Below are positions 10,601 to 17,127 of a stretch of DNA of 64,000 bases, piece by piece. The stretch lies in contig NZ_SUTK01000002.1 in assembly GCF_015062905.1 (NCBI RefSeq), forward strand, positions 1-64,000, given 5' to 3'. A program made the position numbers and the translations under genes. Each line of letters begins with the position of its first letter. Position 1 is the stretch's first letter. Source of the DNA: Methanobrevibacter thaueri. Its GTDB lineage: Archaea > Methanobacteriota > Methanobacteria > Methanobacteriales > Methanobacteriaceae. The notes beneath the pieces are model-generated. The model was not told the origin of the DNA, ran no database searches, and worked only from the letters and a program-made list of their open reading frames with translations.

Positions 10601-12286
10601 CTTATAAGTATAGTCTCCAAAAGGAATTTGGCTGTAATCATATGTGATTTGACCATTTCCATCAGTCAAATCAGTGTAATTGTCAACCAAATTATTATTA
10701 GAATCATATATTTCAACAGTAACATTTGAATTGACTATATAAAATTTAGTTCCTTCAGTCATAACAACAGGAACTTTGGATTCACCATCCCAATAGTTTA
10801 AATCATTTAATTCGGCATTTCCACTTATAGAGTTGCCAAAATCTCCATTCAAAGTAAAGATTAAAGAATTGGTATCTCTGGAAACACTCAAATCTGATGT
10901 TCCTTCAAAACAGGAATCTGAAACCTGCAAGCCACTGCCATCTGAATAAATGGCACTTCCTTGATTAGCAGTATTTCCTATGAATGTTACGTTATCAATT
11001 TCACCATCATCGTATATTACTGCTATTGCACCACCATTGTTAGCGGTGTTGTCAGTCATTATACAATTGGAAACTTTTACTCTGTCATGGTTTACATAAA
11101 CTGCTCCAGCAAATGAGTTTGCAGTGTTTTCAGAGAAATTACAATTATCAATTGTAATATCTAAACCTTCAATAACTAAAGCTCCGCCGCTTCCGGCTTT
11201 GTTTCTTTCAAATCTACTGTTAACAATGTTTGAATTTGAACCATGTATGGAAACAGCACCAGCACTTAAATAGCTTTGAGTAACCTGATTAGCTATAAAG
11301 TTACAGTTGTCTATTAAAGAGTTTTCTCCAATGATAACTAATGCTCCGCCATCCTCATTGCTAGCGCTATTGTCAGTGAAATTAGAATTAACTACATTAG
11401 TAGTTCCTCCACTGTAAACACTACCATAATTCGGTGCAGTATTTCCATCAAAATTACAGTTATCTATTAAAGAGTTTCCTCTATTAATATATAATGCTCC
11501 ACAAACACCGCTAGCACTATTGTCAGTGAAATTAGAATTAATTACACTAATCGTTCCTCCACTGTAAACAGCACCATAACTCTGTGCATTATTTCCATTA
11601 AAGTTACAATTTGTAATCTCTGTAGAACAGGACAGGTACAAGGCTCCGCCCTGATTTGACCATTCTACTCTATTATTTGTAAAATTACAATTATCAATTT
11701 TAAGATTAGAAGCATTGATAAAACTGTATATTGCTCCACCATATACTCCAACACAACTCTCAAAAGCTGAATTGGATATTGTACAATCAGAACGTTGGAC
11801 ATCGATTGCACCTGATGTCTGGTCGTTACCATGATTACCATTAATAAATCTAATATTTGTTAATGTTATCCCTGGAGCACTTAATGTGAAAAATGGATGG
11901 CCATTTCCGTTTCCGTTTAAAGTGGAAAAAGAATCAGGATTTTCACTGCTTCCACCGATAATTGTTAACTGTTTATTCACAGTTATGGTAGAACCTGATG
12001 CAGTGAATGTTTTACCTCCCAAATATATAATGTCTCCATCAGCCGCATTGTTGATTGCGGTTTGAATATCACTAAATGATGTACCTGAAACATCATATGT
12101 GGCAGACAAATTATCATCATCAGTCAATTGCAATTTCTCATTCGATATCTGCTGCGATATCGAGTCTCCCGTATCAGTTACTGTAATATTATTCGTTGCT
12201 GAATCTTCCGATGCGCAAACTACTCCCACTAAAGATACGAACAAGAATAATATCAAAATAAATACAATCGTATTTTTAATCTTGAT
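1..12286 (-). CDS. Giant adhesin-like secreted protein (3' end beyond the left edge)
   Basis: The frame is open from about 12310 to base 2, giving at least 4,095 residues with no stop. Residues 1-24 form a signal peptide (basic start, long hydrophobic run, VVCA then SED). Three right-handed beta-helix blocks follow (about 60-2550), each of blocks two and three opened by an 'FSDIQ-AI' and 'INKP-IVG-DGTVLDAEG' lead-in and built of GGA-, NNT- and N-S-F-type rungs. Then come an Ig-like domain (about 2596-2696), four DUF11 modules (to about 3166), four Cna_B domains (about 3168-3549) and near-identical DUF11 copies to the edge. It is probably cell-surface displayed and binds a host, microbial or polymer ligand; the ligand is unknown. 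The start is odd: a strong GGAGG site sits seven bases before an AUC codon at 12284-12286, the only codon placed to give the expected basic signal-peptide start; an in-frame UUG at 12308-12310 lies upstream of the ribosome site. Confidence 0.88.
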   Translation of the reverse strand, partial: MKIKNTIVFILILFLFVSLVGVVCASEDSATNNITVTDTGDSISQQISNEKLQLTDDDNLSATYDVSGTSFSDIQTAINNAADGDIIYLGGKTFTASGSTITVNKQLTIIGGSSENPDSFSTLNGNGNGHPFFTLSAPGITLTNIRFINGNHGNDQTSGAIDVQRSDCTISNSAFESCVGVYGGAIYSFINASNLKIDNCNFTNNRVEWSNQGGALYLSCSTEITNCNFNGNNAQSYGAVYSGGTISVINSNFTDNSASGVCGALYINRGNSLIDNCNFDGNTAPNYGSVYSGGTTNVVNSNFTDNSASNEDGGALVIIGENSLIDNCNFIANQVTQSYLSAGAVSIHGSNSNIVNSRFERNKAGSGGALVIEGLDITIDNCNFSENTANSFAGAVYVNHDRVKVSNCIMTDNTANNGGAIAVIYDDGEIDNVTFIGNTANQGSAIYSDGSGLQVSDSCFEGTSDLSVSRDTNSLIFTLNGDFGNSISGNAELNDLNYWDGESKVPVVMTEGTKFYIVNSNVTVEIYDSNNNLVDNYTDLTDGNGQITYDYSQIPFGDYTYKAYYTNDATVMDEGFLFNFVSGNRFSDIQNAIDATPAGGTVYLKNITYNNDMHANMVINKPISIVGADGTVLDAEGYSRIFSITSGDVNLTDIAFVNGYVSDQNGAAINIGNNCNNVVITDSNFTNNVVNGWSNGGAISTGGANTQITNCNFDSNTAARGGAINVAGTNAKIENCNFTQNHARNEDGGAIYATGAGLTVNECMFEDNAAHRNGNDIFSNGANGLVEESSFGGASDLIVVGGNNQLTITLSADLGNAIAGSIEKENLYYWDGKTKTPINLSEGSIVPLANKNVTVEIYDSNGNLINNTTAPTDGNGQIIYDYSYLPFGDYNYAVYSQDNPSIMKNGKLYNIVSGNFSGIQAAINAASPGDTLYLMDDVYYNDISGTMVIDKPLTIIGVDGTVLDAEGESRIFTINANVPNVVLENIEFVNGFIDTAGGANGHGGAIYINGNCSNGVIRNCSFSNNTASVGGGAIRNQGGWGWKIYNSTFINNTVTGGTSKEINFGGGAIWSCNAVMDIYNSTFKDNNATYGGALRGPFNIYESEFDNNLARDGNGGAIDVATDRGLAYGLVLEFRNSTFTNNDARGDRYIDDGRAEGGAIHIFEIQEVDMYDCVCINNTADRGGAVDFYKMNVTYVDNCTFVNNNASSEGGGLAIFCSDSTFKDSVISNNNAGTDGGAIWVIGDNSKFINVTSNNNTASRGGSSYIEGSNTLVANSTFNNNSAIYNGTEESGRGGAIDVLGDNCKFVNVTSNNNNASLGGSSFIRGENTVVTNCTLDNNNATLRGGGINIMGNNCNVTNVDVSNNRAGTDGGAVYVRGNDATFVDVYSFNNTANRGGSTFVEGDNADVHNCTLVGNNAYNSSSTGLSGRGGGLDLAGENCKVYDLEVSNNHADGEGGAVYIRSSNLDIYDINSVNNTAQLGGSTFVLGNNITIHNCTLKNNTADLRGGGINVFGNDCKVYDVDVSNNKAGTDGGAVYVLGNGATFEDVYSVNNTASRGGSTFIKGDNALVHNCTLDGNKALSNGTEGSGRGGALDIAGENCQVYDLDVSENHADGEGGAMYIKSNDLNIHDIHSVDNSANLGGSTFIEGNNTVVHNCTFDGNNATLRGGGLNILGDNCTVYDVDVSDNNAGSEGGAVYVRGNDATFRNVTSINNTASRGGSTFIIGDNAEVHNCTLDNNKAIFNGTEGSGRGGGIDIAGDNCKVYDLEVSNNHADREGGAIYIKSSDLNIYEIDSVNNTASRGGSVFIEGDNITVSNSTFSNNKAIFNESDPDNSGIGGAIDVFGNDCKFINVTSVNNTAYRGGSTFVRGDNTVIKDCILDNNTATLRGGGLNIAGDNCTIENVDVSNNKAGLMGGAIYVNSDGTTLTNVTADNNTAECGGAAFINGTNIIVRGGELNNNRASFNESNPDASGLGGGFDIVGDNILVDGVNSNNNSAYRGGSTFIRGDNVTVQNCNLDNNSATLRGGGINIAGDGCAVENVSVSNNRAGLMGGAIYVNSNGTTLTNVTADNNTAQRGGAAFINGTGVRVLDSEFNNNKATFNETYPETSGLGGGMDIVGNDCYINNTHSNNNSAYRGGSTFIRGNNVTVTNCNLDNNTADLRGGGLNVGGDNCTFENLTISNCNATEQGGAVYVIGNNNVFDNVTSVNNTARFGGSSCIEGDDNTVRNCVMDNNTAEVNGGGLAVYGNNCDFINVSLSNNQAKSEGGAVYVLGNSTFFDNITSKNNTAKSYGGSTQVHGNNVTVKNSIFTDNNVTAGAGGAISVDGDECSFINNTISSNEASGFGGGIYAAGNNCTFSDNNISDNTANFGGGIGVFGENSNFTNNNITFNEAHTSGGAAYVEGWGEEITYFTNNNISSNHAESSGGGIASLDVTVKLDQIYGYNNTAPKGGFAEVVNGYEVTVENSTFISNHALGDIADGDGIGGGLLITGSNYVDVQADFYNNTATNGSAIYVGDTNGLSVHDSKFYDNQAHSYYLLAAPENGTVYEVGDDKIVKFSHIGGDNIANAIHNLDGESEITIRNITFPFYHNGVVEDRTTPNEDLTPVLGYSNFNGTNIYIDDLEDNQVVYYEVYDNETGKLIRNGSARTDIDGSISIDLSDLGVGVYLVKAWYNETTYYTEISNETIIVVVDSYNPNMTVGKDALNGTTIYVNDIVAFNITVINTGNEILGNVTVNEFYNPNELEYFDHTNKTLWNKSGDVFTYLNDLGIGENATFTIWFKTLTNGTLVNNVTAKSNITNETNSSANITVYSPNMTVEKVSLNITDFVIVNDTVAFNITVTSTGDCVLGNVNVTEVFNDSEFKYLGFVGADWSVSQDNKTFFYGNDLGVGANATFTVYFKALVNGTLVNNVTARSNVTNDTNDTANVTVYSPNMTVEKVSLNITDFVVVNDTVAFNITVTNTGDCVLGNVNVTEVFDANEFEYLRFVGAYWSISHDNKTFFYGNDLGIGANATFTIFFKALTNGTLVNNVTARSNVTNDTNDTANVTVYSPNMTVLKVSLNSTDILYVGDVVAFNITVVNNGDCVLGNVIVTESYLDGVEFEYLNHTDETKWIKNGYIFIYQDNLGIGENATFTIYFKALTNGTLVNNVTARSNVTNETNSSANVTVYNKITINVTKVWNDSDNHDGFRPQNVTFVLYADGKEYARIDLNGTGNIWTGNFTDLPTMNSNGTVIVYTVDELPVANYTKTVVNSTLANYTIMNTYVVNFTSVNVTKVWNDSDDHDGFRPENVTFVLYADGVENATIVLNEGNNWMGSFSNLSMYKDGKAIVYTVDELPVANYTKSVVNSTLANYTIMNTYVVNFTSVNVTKVWNDSDDHDGFRPENVTFVLYADGVENATIVLNEGNNWMGSFSNLSMYKDGKAIVYTVDELPVANYTKSVVNSTLANYTIMNTYVVNFTSVNVTKVWNDSDDHDGFRPKNVTFVLYADGVENATIVLNEGNNWMGSFSNLSMYKDGKAIVYTVDERPVANYTKSVVNSTLANYTIMNTHIPYNPNMTVQKVTLDNVVFVNNTVRFMIVVTNTGDRDLHNVTVTEIFDSKELEYNGMVDDTGKWRQTGDYVFVYDGALAIGNSTNFTVVFTALVNGTLTNTVNVTSNETDNKTGNNTTDVYKPNMTVQKVTLDNVVFVNNTVRFMIVVTNTGDCDLHNVTVTEIFNSKELEFKDIVDVTGKWTQSGDYVFVYDGALAKGNSTNFTVVFTALVNGTLQNQVNVSSNETDNKTGNNTTTVYKPNMTVQKVTLDNVVFVNNTVRFMIVVTNTGDCDLHNVTVSEIFDSKELEFRDIVDGSGKWTQSGDYVFVYDGALAKGNSTNFTVVFTALVNGTLTNTVNVTSNETDNKTGNNTTDVYKPNMTVQKVTLDNVVFVNNTVSFMIVVTNTGDCDLHNVTVSEIFNSKELEFRDMVDVTGKWTRTGDYVFVYDGALAKGNSTNFTVVFTALVNGTLTNTVNVTSNETDNKTGNNTTDVYKPNMTVQKVTLDNVVFVNNTVSFMIVVTNTGDCDLHNVTVTEFFNSKELEFKDIVDVTGKWTRTGDYVFVYDG
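1646..2785 (-). repeat. Four 285-bp repeats encoding Cna_B domains
   Basis: The string gtgttcatgatagtataatt recurs with a 285-base (95-codon) period, its flank starting at 1646, 1931, 2216 and 2501. The three lower-coordinate copies are almost identical; the fourth (2501-2785) has diverged in its middle. Each unit reads VTKVWNDSD-HDG-RP, LYADG, NW, YTVDELPVANYT and IMNTY, the hallmark pattern of Cna_B domains. Confidence 0.93.
2786..4200 (-). repeat. Four older DUF11 repeats
   Basis: Four modules with the NMTV boundary at 3125, 3482, 3839 and 4190, so periods of 357, 357 and 351 bases. They are clearly related to the 354-bp array but much more diverged, so they are an older layer of the same expansion. 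Each has a GIGENATFTI-like strand and a VNNVTA strand near its end. Confidence 0.88.
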
Positions 12287-12475
12287 ATTATCTCCTCCAT
12301 TTGAATACAATTTTTTACTTACCCGTATAATAAATCAGATTTATCATACCAATTTAATCACAATTTATGATTAAATCATAAAAGAGCGCCTAAGATATCA
12401 TTCCAAAGATTAAACATCAAATGAAAATGAAAAAATAGACCACTCCTCTACGAACTATATTTTAGTATATGAAAG

Positions 12476-12484
12476 TATATAAAG
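12476..12484 (-). promoter_or_regulatory. Candidate TATA box for the giant adhesin
   Basis: On the minus strand AAAACTTTATATAC is a good BRE plus TATA element. A start site about 25 bases downstream would leave a leader of roughly 165 bases before the ribosome site at 12290-12298. The same CTTTATATAC/TTTTATATAC form precedes the adhesin at 41056. The rest of the 12287-12612 gap is AT-rich with no other feature seen. Confidence 0.45.
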
Positions 12485-12579
12485 TTTTTATTATAATGCA
12501 AAATTGTAGATTAAATGTTAAAAAAATATTACAATTAAAATTAAGTTATAATATGTTTAAATAAATCAGAAATATGCTG

Positions 12580-12624
12580 AAAAAAATAATAAAAAATAGT
12601 TAAAGGGAGAATTTACAATTCTCC
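12580..12624 (-). terminator. Stop-codon-straddling hairpin plus U tract (acyl-CoA ligase)
   Basis: Perfect 8-bp inverted repeat at 12606-12613 and 12617-12624 with a 3-base loop. It contains the stop codon (12613-12615) of the acyl-CoA ligase and is followed on the minus strand by two T6-7 runs. Confidence 0.7.
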
Positions 12625-14277
12625 ATTGGCTCTTCTCTCATCCAAAAGTTTAAGTCCCAAGTCGCCTAACTTGTACTTTTGAATCTTACCGCTTGTGGTG
12701 AGCGGGAACTCGTCGACGAAGAACACGTATTTAGGCACTTTGTATCTTGCAATGGAACCGATGCAGAAGTCACGGATATCCGCTTCGGTGACATCGTCAA
12801 ACCCGTCTTCTTTTATGATGAATGCGCCTACGATTTCACCGTACTTTTCGTCAGGGATTCCTGCAACCTGCACGTCCTGTACGCATTCATGGGTGAATAG
12901 GAATTCCTCGATTTCACGTGGATAAATGTTTTCTCCACCACGGATAATCATGTCCTTGATACGGCCCACAATGGAGTAGTATCCGTCCTCGTCGACTGTT
13001 GCAAGGTCTCCTGAGTGAAGCCATCCGTCAGGCTCGATTGTCTCTGCGGTCTTTTCAGGCATGTTGTAGTATCCCTTCATGACGTTGAATCCCCTGCACA
13101 TTATCTCACCGGTTTCTCCCGGACCCAGTTCCTCACCTGTTTCGGGATCAACGATTTTGACTTCGATATGAGGGAACTTTCGGCCAACGGTGTTGATTTT
13201 CTTCTCGAATGAATCGGCAGCATTGGTCTGTGTAAATCCAGGGCCCGCTTCGGTAAGGCCATATACGCTGGTAATTTCGGTCATGTTCATCTTGTTGATT
13301 GCATCCTTCATGGTTTCAACAGGACATGTGGAACCTGCCATGATTCCTGTTCTAAGTGAGCTCATGTCAAACATTTCAAACATAGGATGGTTCATCATTC
13401 CGATAAACATTGTAGGAACGCCATAGATTGATGTGCACTTTTCCTTCTGAATTGAGGATATCGCAAGCAATGGGTCGTATTCCTCAAGAACAACCATGGT
13501 TGAGCCGTGGCTGATAACCGCCATCACACCTAAAACTGTTCCGAAACAGTGGAACAGCGGCACCTGCAGGAGCAACCTGTCCTTTTCGGTGTAGTTCATG
13601 TTTTCCCCAATGTAATAGCCGTCATTTAAAATGTTACGGCTGGTAAGCATAACTCCCTTCGGAAATCCTTCTGTTCCGGAGGTATACTGCATATTGATTA
13701 CGTCATGCTGAGTAACGGCATCCTTTACCTTCTGGAATTCGTCATCGTCATAGTTCATGCCTAAAAGGATCAGCTCGTTGGTATTATACATTCCCCGGTG
13801 CTTTTCCTGACCGACATGGAAAATGAACTTCAGGAATGGGAATTTTTCAGCCACAAGATGTCCTCTTGCACAACTCTTGAGTTCAGGGACAAGTTCGTTT
13901 ATGATGTCAAAATAGCTGGTGTCCCTGAATCCGTCAGTCATGGCCAATGCTTTCATTTCGGACTGCTGCAATACATATTCAAGCTCATGTGCCTGATAGG
14001 CAGTGTTGACTGTCACTATAGTTGCGCCTATCCTTGCTGTTGCAAACATGTATGTAAGCCATTCAGGAACATTCTTTGCCCATATTCCAACACGGTCTCC
14101 GTGTTCAATTCCAATAGCAAGCATTCCTTTAGCTAAATTGTCAACCCTTTCATTAAATTCCTTGTATGTAAACCTTAAGTTTCTGTCCGGATAAACCATA
14201 AATTCATGATCCGGCTGCTTTTCAACCATTTCCTCGAAAAATTTTCCAATCGGCAATTCTGTAAATAATTCACTCAT
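12613..14277 (-). CDS. AMP-forming acyl-CoA synthetase (fatty-acid-CoA ligase type)
   Basis: A 554-residue ANL-superfamily enzyme that would activate a carboxylic acid with ATP and join it to coenzyme A, in the cytoplasm. Visible motifs are the phosphate loop YTSGTEGFPKG (from residue 198; note E in place of the usual second T), the A5 motif YGLTEAGPG (339-347), HSGD (421-424), GRIKD (438-442) and the catalytic lysine in TTSGKIQK (K531). Length and N-terminal WAKNVPEWL region resemble medium/long-chain acyl-CoA ligases rather than acetyl-CoA synthetase. Substrate is not resolved. AAGGAG lies eight bases before the ATG. The HTH-cupin gene 157 bases upstream on the same strand is a plausible regulator, as such pairs often are. 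Confidence 0.9.
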   Translation of the reverse strand: MSELFTELPIGKFFEEMVEKQPDHEFMVYPDRNLRFTYKEFNERVDNLAKGMLAIGIEHGDRVGIWAKNVPEWLTYMFATARIGATIVTVNTAYQAHELEYVLQQSEMKALAMTDGFRDTSYFDIINELVPELKSCARGHLVAEKFPFLKFIFHVGQEKHRGMYNTNELILLGMNYDDDEFQKVKDAVTQHDVINMQYTSGTEGFPKGVMLTSRNILNDGYYIGENMNYTEKDRLLLQVPLFHCFGTVLGVMAVISHGSTMVVLEEYDPLLAISSIQKEKCTSIYGVPTMFIGMMNHPMFEMFDMSSLRTGIMAGSTCPVETMKDAINKMNMTEITSVYGLTEAGPGFTQTNAADSFEKKINTVGRKFPHIEVKIVDPETGEELGPGETGEIMCRGFNVMKGYYNMPEKTAETIEPDGWLHSGDLATVDEDGYYSIVGRIKDMIIRGGENIYPREIEEFLFTHECVQDVQVAGIPDEKYGEIVGAFIIKEDGFDDVTEADIRDFCIGSIARYKVPKYVFFVDEFPLTTSGKIQKYKLGDLGLKLLDERRANGEL

Positions 14278-14434
14278 AATAATAACTCCTTAATTTTTTT
14301 AATTCAACAAATTCTGGCTCAAATAATAGTTCTGCAAACGCAACAATCCCAAATCACGAGTGAAAAATTTAATTACAGCATTATCCTTTGTCATTTGTGA
14401 TATTTCAAACATATTATCAAAGCCCCTTATTAAT

Positions 14435-15016
14435 TTAGTATGGAGTGTAGAGCACAGCAAGTATCCTTGCCTTGTCGTTGCCGCTTGCGTGCAGGTGGTG
14501 AGGCACAACTGAGTCATAGAATATTGTGTCGCCTTCCCCTATGGTGAATGTGTCCTTTCCATAGATTACTTCGATTTCCCCTTCGAGAACATAGATGAAC
14601 TCTTCTCCTTCGTGGGAGGACAGTTCCTTCTCGCCTTCCTCAAACTCGATGTCGATTAAGAAAGGATCTATGTTTCTGTCAATCTTACCTGCGCCCAGTG
14701 AGTGGAACTCAAGGTTGGTTGCGTTGGTCACGTCTTCCCTTCCTGAGAAGTAAAGTGAGTTTTCGGTTACGCCGCCTCTTGTAATTACCGGTCCGAGTTC
14801 AGGAGTGTCGTCCAGGAATGTACCGAGCCTTACTCCTAATGCCCTTGCCATTTTTGTTAATGGGGTGAGGGACGGAATAACTTCTCCCGCTTCCATAGCC
14901 TGTAATACTTCAAGCTTTACGCCGCTTCTCTCGGCCAGGTCTTCAATTGACATGTCTTGTCTTTCTCTAATGTCTTTTATCTTTTTTGCAAAGTCTTCGT
15001 TTGTCATATTTTTCAC
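14435..15016 (-). CDS. XRE-family HTH regulator with C-terminal cupin
   Basis: A 193-residue cytoplasmic DNA-binding protein. Residues about 8-62 form a lambda-repressor-like HTH (KIKDIRERQDMSIEDLAERSG, with Q and LAE positions typical of XRE). Residues about 110-190 form a cupin barrel with EGEEFIYVLEGEIEVIYG and a second half containing GDTIFYDSVVPHHLHA, so metal or small-ligand sensing is likely. The listed GTG start and the ATG three codons in (15007) both lack a clear ribosome site; the transcript may be leaderless. Probably controls itself or the acyl-CoA ligase downstream. In bacteria this architecture senses small metabolites such as fatty acyl or polyamine compounds; the ligand here is unknown. 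Confidence 0.88.
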   Translation of the reverse strand: MKNMTNEDFAKKIKDIRERQDMSIEDLAERSGVKLEVLQAMEAGEVIPSLTPLTKMARALGVRLGTFLDDTPELGPVITRGGVTENSLYFSGREDVTNATNLEFHSLGAGKIDRNIDPFLIDIEFEEGEKELSSHEGEEFIYVLEGEIEVIYGKDTFTIGEGDTIFYDSVVPHHLHASGNDKARILAVLYTPY

Positions 15017-15124
15017 TCATTTTTGAATTGTCACTTAAAAGATTTAAGTATTAATAATTATATTTTATAATATATTTAAAAGTATCCTAAAATTGATAGT
15101 TTATTTAATTTTATGGAGATTAAT

Positions 15125-15217
15125 TTGAAAAAAGTAATTGTTCATTCAAAAAAAATCATTGGATTTATGGGGAAAAAATTGTTCTTGTCCCGTGAAACTG
15201 CAGTGAAAAAAGCATAA
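15125..15217 (+). CDS. Candidate 30-residue basic peptide (low confidence)
   Basis: A UUG-started reading frame of 31 codons preceded by GGAG six bases upstream. The peptide begins MKKVIVHSKK, has about ten lysines and no acidic patch, and ends in AVKKA. An AT-rich stretch with a TTTATAATATATTT element lies about 60 bases upstream. It sits alone in the 480-base gap between the HTH-cupin and the M14-like gene. It may be chance; the only support is the ribosome site, the start codon type used by neighbours and an upstream TATA-like element. Confidence 0.25.
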   Translation: MKKVIVHSKKIIGFMGKKLFLSRETAVKKA

Positions 15218-15320
15218 TATTTAAATTCAAAGGTTTTAATTTTGTAAAATTGCCTTTAAGCAGTGAAATTAGCCTAAAAACAAAGAAAAATAATAAATAC
15301 TTCGAGTACAAACACTATAA

Positions 15321-15347
15321 CGTAAAGAATTTTCCCCATTCTTTACG
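15321..15347. promoter_or_regulatory. Perfect 10-bp inverted repeat, possible operator or RNA hairpin
   Basis: cgtaaagaat and attctttacg flank a 7-base loop. A second weaker stem (gataagg/ccttatt, 15394-15422) followed by a T-rich stretch lies 50 bases further on. The pair sits upstream of the M14-like gene at 15497 and could be an operator, or the 3' end of a small transcript. The rest of the 15017-15496 gap shows nothing beyond the candidate peptide. Confidence 0.4.
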
Positions 15348-15496
15348 ATGAATTATGAGAAACATATTAGTCGATGAGAAAATTAAAATTGGCGGATAAG
15401 GTTGGAGCAATCTGGCCTTATTCTTTTTTAGATTTGCGAAATTCACCGAAAAACTATTTAAATTACTAAATGAAAATCTAATTACAAGGTGAAACT

Positions 15497-16189
15497 TTGA
15501 AAAGAAGAACAAAAATCATTCTCATTTTTCTAATTTTATTGGCCCTTGGAGGGGCAATCGCCTTTGAGGAATATCAAAAGCAGCACACCCCCTATAGGGT
15601 ACTTGCAAAGAACGATTTGGGAAGTGTTGAAAGAATAATATACGGATGCCAAACTTCCGAAGAGACAATCGCATTGATTACCGGAATCCATCCACGTGAA
15701 AAGCTTTCAATAGACCCTGAAATCAAAGCGGCCAGGGAATATGCCAATGAACATTCCAAAGTCAATTTCATACATTATCAGGTCAATGTCACTAAAGACG
15801 CCGACGATTATGACAAGGGAAGGGCGAACGGGGAAAAGCTTGTTCATGACTATGTTAACCCCGACGTGACAAGATCCAATGCGAACTGCGTGATAATCAG
15901 CCATTCGCATATAGAGGACTATGGCGAGGGATACTATCTTGCCACTCCCGAAATGGATGATGCTTCAGTGGAAATAGCCAAAAAAATCCATGCAACAAGC
16001 GATTTCGGATACTATCCGAGAACAGGCAACGAGTCATACAATTCAACTTCAGCACAGCTTGTCTCATGCCCGATTGCAAAGGCAGGCTATCCGACATTCG
16101 TATATGAGATTCCCGAAAACATAACCGCACAGAATTCAACAGACTGGACAAAGGATCTCTTCAGTCTGATGGTAAAATATACAAGCTGA
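15497..16189 (+). CDS. Secreted or membrane-anchored M14-like zinc peptidase-fold protein
   Basis: A 230-residue protein with an N-terminal membrane anchor or signal (residues 1-23) and a soluble domain outside the membrane. Landmarks fit the M14/aspartoacylase zinc-carboxypeptidase fold: GIHPRE (H65, E68 as the H-x-x-E zinc pair), a later histidine (H136 or H138 in SHSHIED) and a C-terminal glutamate in VYEIPE (E204) at the catalytic position. The usual arginine pattern is not obvious, so activity is unproven. A paralogue without the signal lies at 56448-57095 and shares the N-terminal ND-LGSV stretch. Start is UUG with AGGTGA four bases before it. In this cell type, wall-peptide trimming is one possible role; this is inference. 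Confidence 0.6.
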   Translation: MKRRTKIILIFLILLALGGAIAFEEYQKQHTPYRVLAKNDLGSVERIIYGCQTSEETIALITGIHPREKLSIDPEIKAAREYANEHSKVNFIHYQVNVTKDADDYDKGRANGEKLVHDYVNPDVTRSNANCVIISHSHIEDYGEGYYLATPEMDDASVEIAKKIHATSDFGYYPRTGNESYNSTSAQLVSCPIAKAGYPTFVYEIPENITAQNSTDWTKDLFSLMVKYTS

Positions 16190-16215
16190 TATTTTACCTC
16201 CCTCTTTTTTATTTG
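16171..16215 (+). terminator. Stop-codon-straddling hairpin plus U tract (M14-like gene)
   Basis: Perfect 10-bp inverted repeat ggtaaaatat/atattttacc at 16171-16180 and 16189-16198. The stop codon (16187-16189) lies in the loop edge, and a T6 run follows within ten bases. Confidence 0.7.
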
Positions 16216-16367
16216 ATTATTCCTGCTGCTTGCTGCTGTATTCAAGTAGCCTTCCGACATATTCATTCCCAACTTTACAGAAGTTGAGGATATTCTTGCA
16301 TAATTATGATAAATATTTTCACCGGAATTAGTAAGGATTAAAAATTGAGTAATATAAATAATACAAT

Positions 16368-16934
16368 ATGGATTTAGAAGAATTTTTAGAACATGTAAAT
16401 AGTGGAAAAACAATTCATTTCCCCTCAGAAGCTCAGGAGTTATGTGATGAATTCCTCAGGGAAGCAACAAGAATCAAGATGAAGCTGAACTGTGAGTACC
16501 ACACTGAAGAGGAAATTCAAGAGATAATGGCCGAGCTGACCGGACAGGAAGTTAACAAAACATTGAATCTCATTCCCCCGTTCCATACAGATTGCGGAAA
16601 AAACATACATATCGGCGAAAACGTATTCATCAATTCCAACTGCACCATGCAGGACCAGGGTGGAATATACATCGGCAATGACGTTTTGATTGGTCATAAC
16701 GTTTGCCTTTTAACATTGAATCATGATTTTGAGATTGAAAAGAGAGCTGAACTGCATCCAAGCCCGATACATATCAAGAACAAGGTCTGGATAGGCTCAA
16801 ATGCCACAATCTTACCGGGAGTAACAATTGGCGAAGGTGCCATCGTTGCAGCCGGAGCGGTTGTCACCAAAGACGTTGATGCCAAAAGCATAGTTGGCGG
16901 CGTACCAGCAAAACTCATCAAAAAAATTGAATAG
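16368..16934 (+). CDS. Maltose/galactoside O-acetyltransferase family (LbH) protein
   Basis: A 188-residue cytoplasmic acetyltransferase of the LacA/Maa/NodL type. The N-terminal helical segment (about 1-60) is the Mac domain. Residues about 75-185 form a left-handed beta-helix of hexapeptide repeats (IHIGENVFIN, IYIGNDVLIGHNV, VWIGSNATILPGVTIG) with the conserved TLNHD catalytic histidine region and a C-terminal VGGVPAKLI motif. It transfers acetyl from acetyl-CoA to a sugar hydroxyl; the acceptor is not resolved, possibly a surface polysaccharide precursor. No ribosome site precedes the ATG, and an ATATAAAT element lies close upstream, so a leaderless mRNA is possible. Monocistronic on the plus strand. 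Confidence 0.85.
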   Translation: MDLEEFLEHVNSGKTIHFPSEAQELCDEFLREATRIKMKLNCEYHTEEEIQEIMAELTGQEVNKTLNLIPPFHTDCGKNIHIGENVFINSNCTMQDQGGIYIGNDVLIGHNVCLLTLNHDFEIEKRAELHPSPIHIKNKVWIGSNATILPGVTIGEGAIVAAGAVVTKDVDAKSIVGGVPAKLIKKIE

Positions 16935-17084
16935 TAAAACCGACTTCCATCACCTGCAATATAATTAAAAAGAGATTCGATTAAATTGATGTTTAAAGTA
17001 ATTCAATAAAAATAATGGAATCCATCTGCTGAATTTTTAAAAGATAGTTTAAACATTAATAGTTTGAACAGGTCAATCTATATC

Positions 17085-17127
17085 AAAAAATAAAAAAAAG
17101 TAGAAGATTTATTTTTTAAATCTTCTA
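17085..17127 (-). terminator. Stop-codon-straddling hairpin plus U tract (adhesin at 17109)
   Basis: Perfect 11-bp inverted repeat at 17101-17111 and 17117-17127 with a 5-base loop. The stop codon (17109-17111) is inside one arm, and the arm encodes the last residues. T8 and T6 runs follow on the minus strand. Confidence 0.75.

Noticed and set aside
12287..12612. Riboswitch in the long adhesin leader
   Set aside because: No recognisable conserved core or paired elements beyond AT-rich sequence.
14299..14412. A 37-codon frame between the HTH-cupin and acyl-CoA ligase genes (MFEISQMTKDN...)
   Set aside because: Ribosome site is weak and distant, and the composition is unremarkable; not enough support to call a gene.
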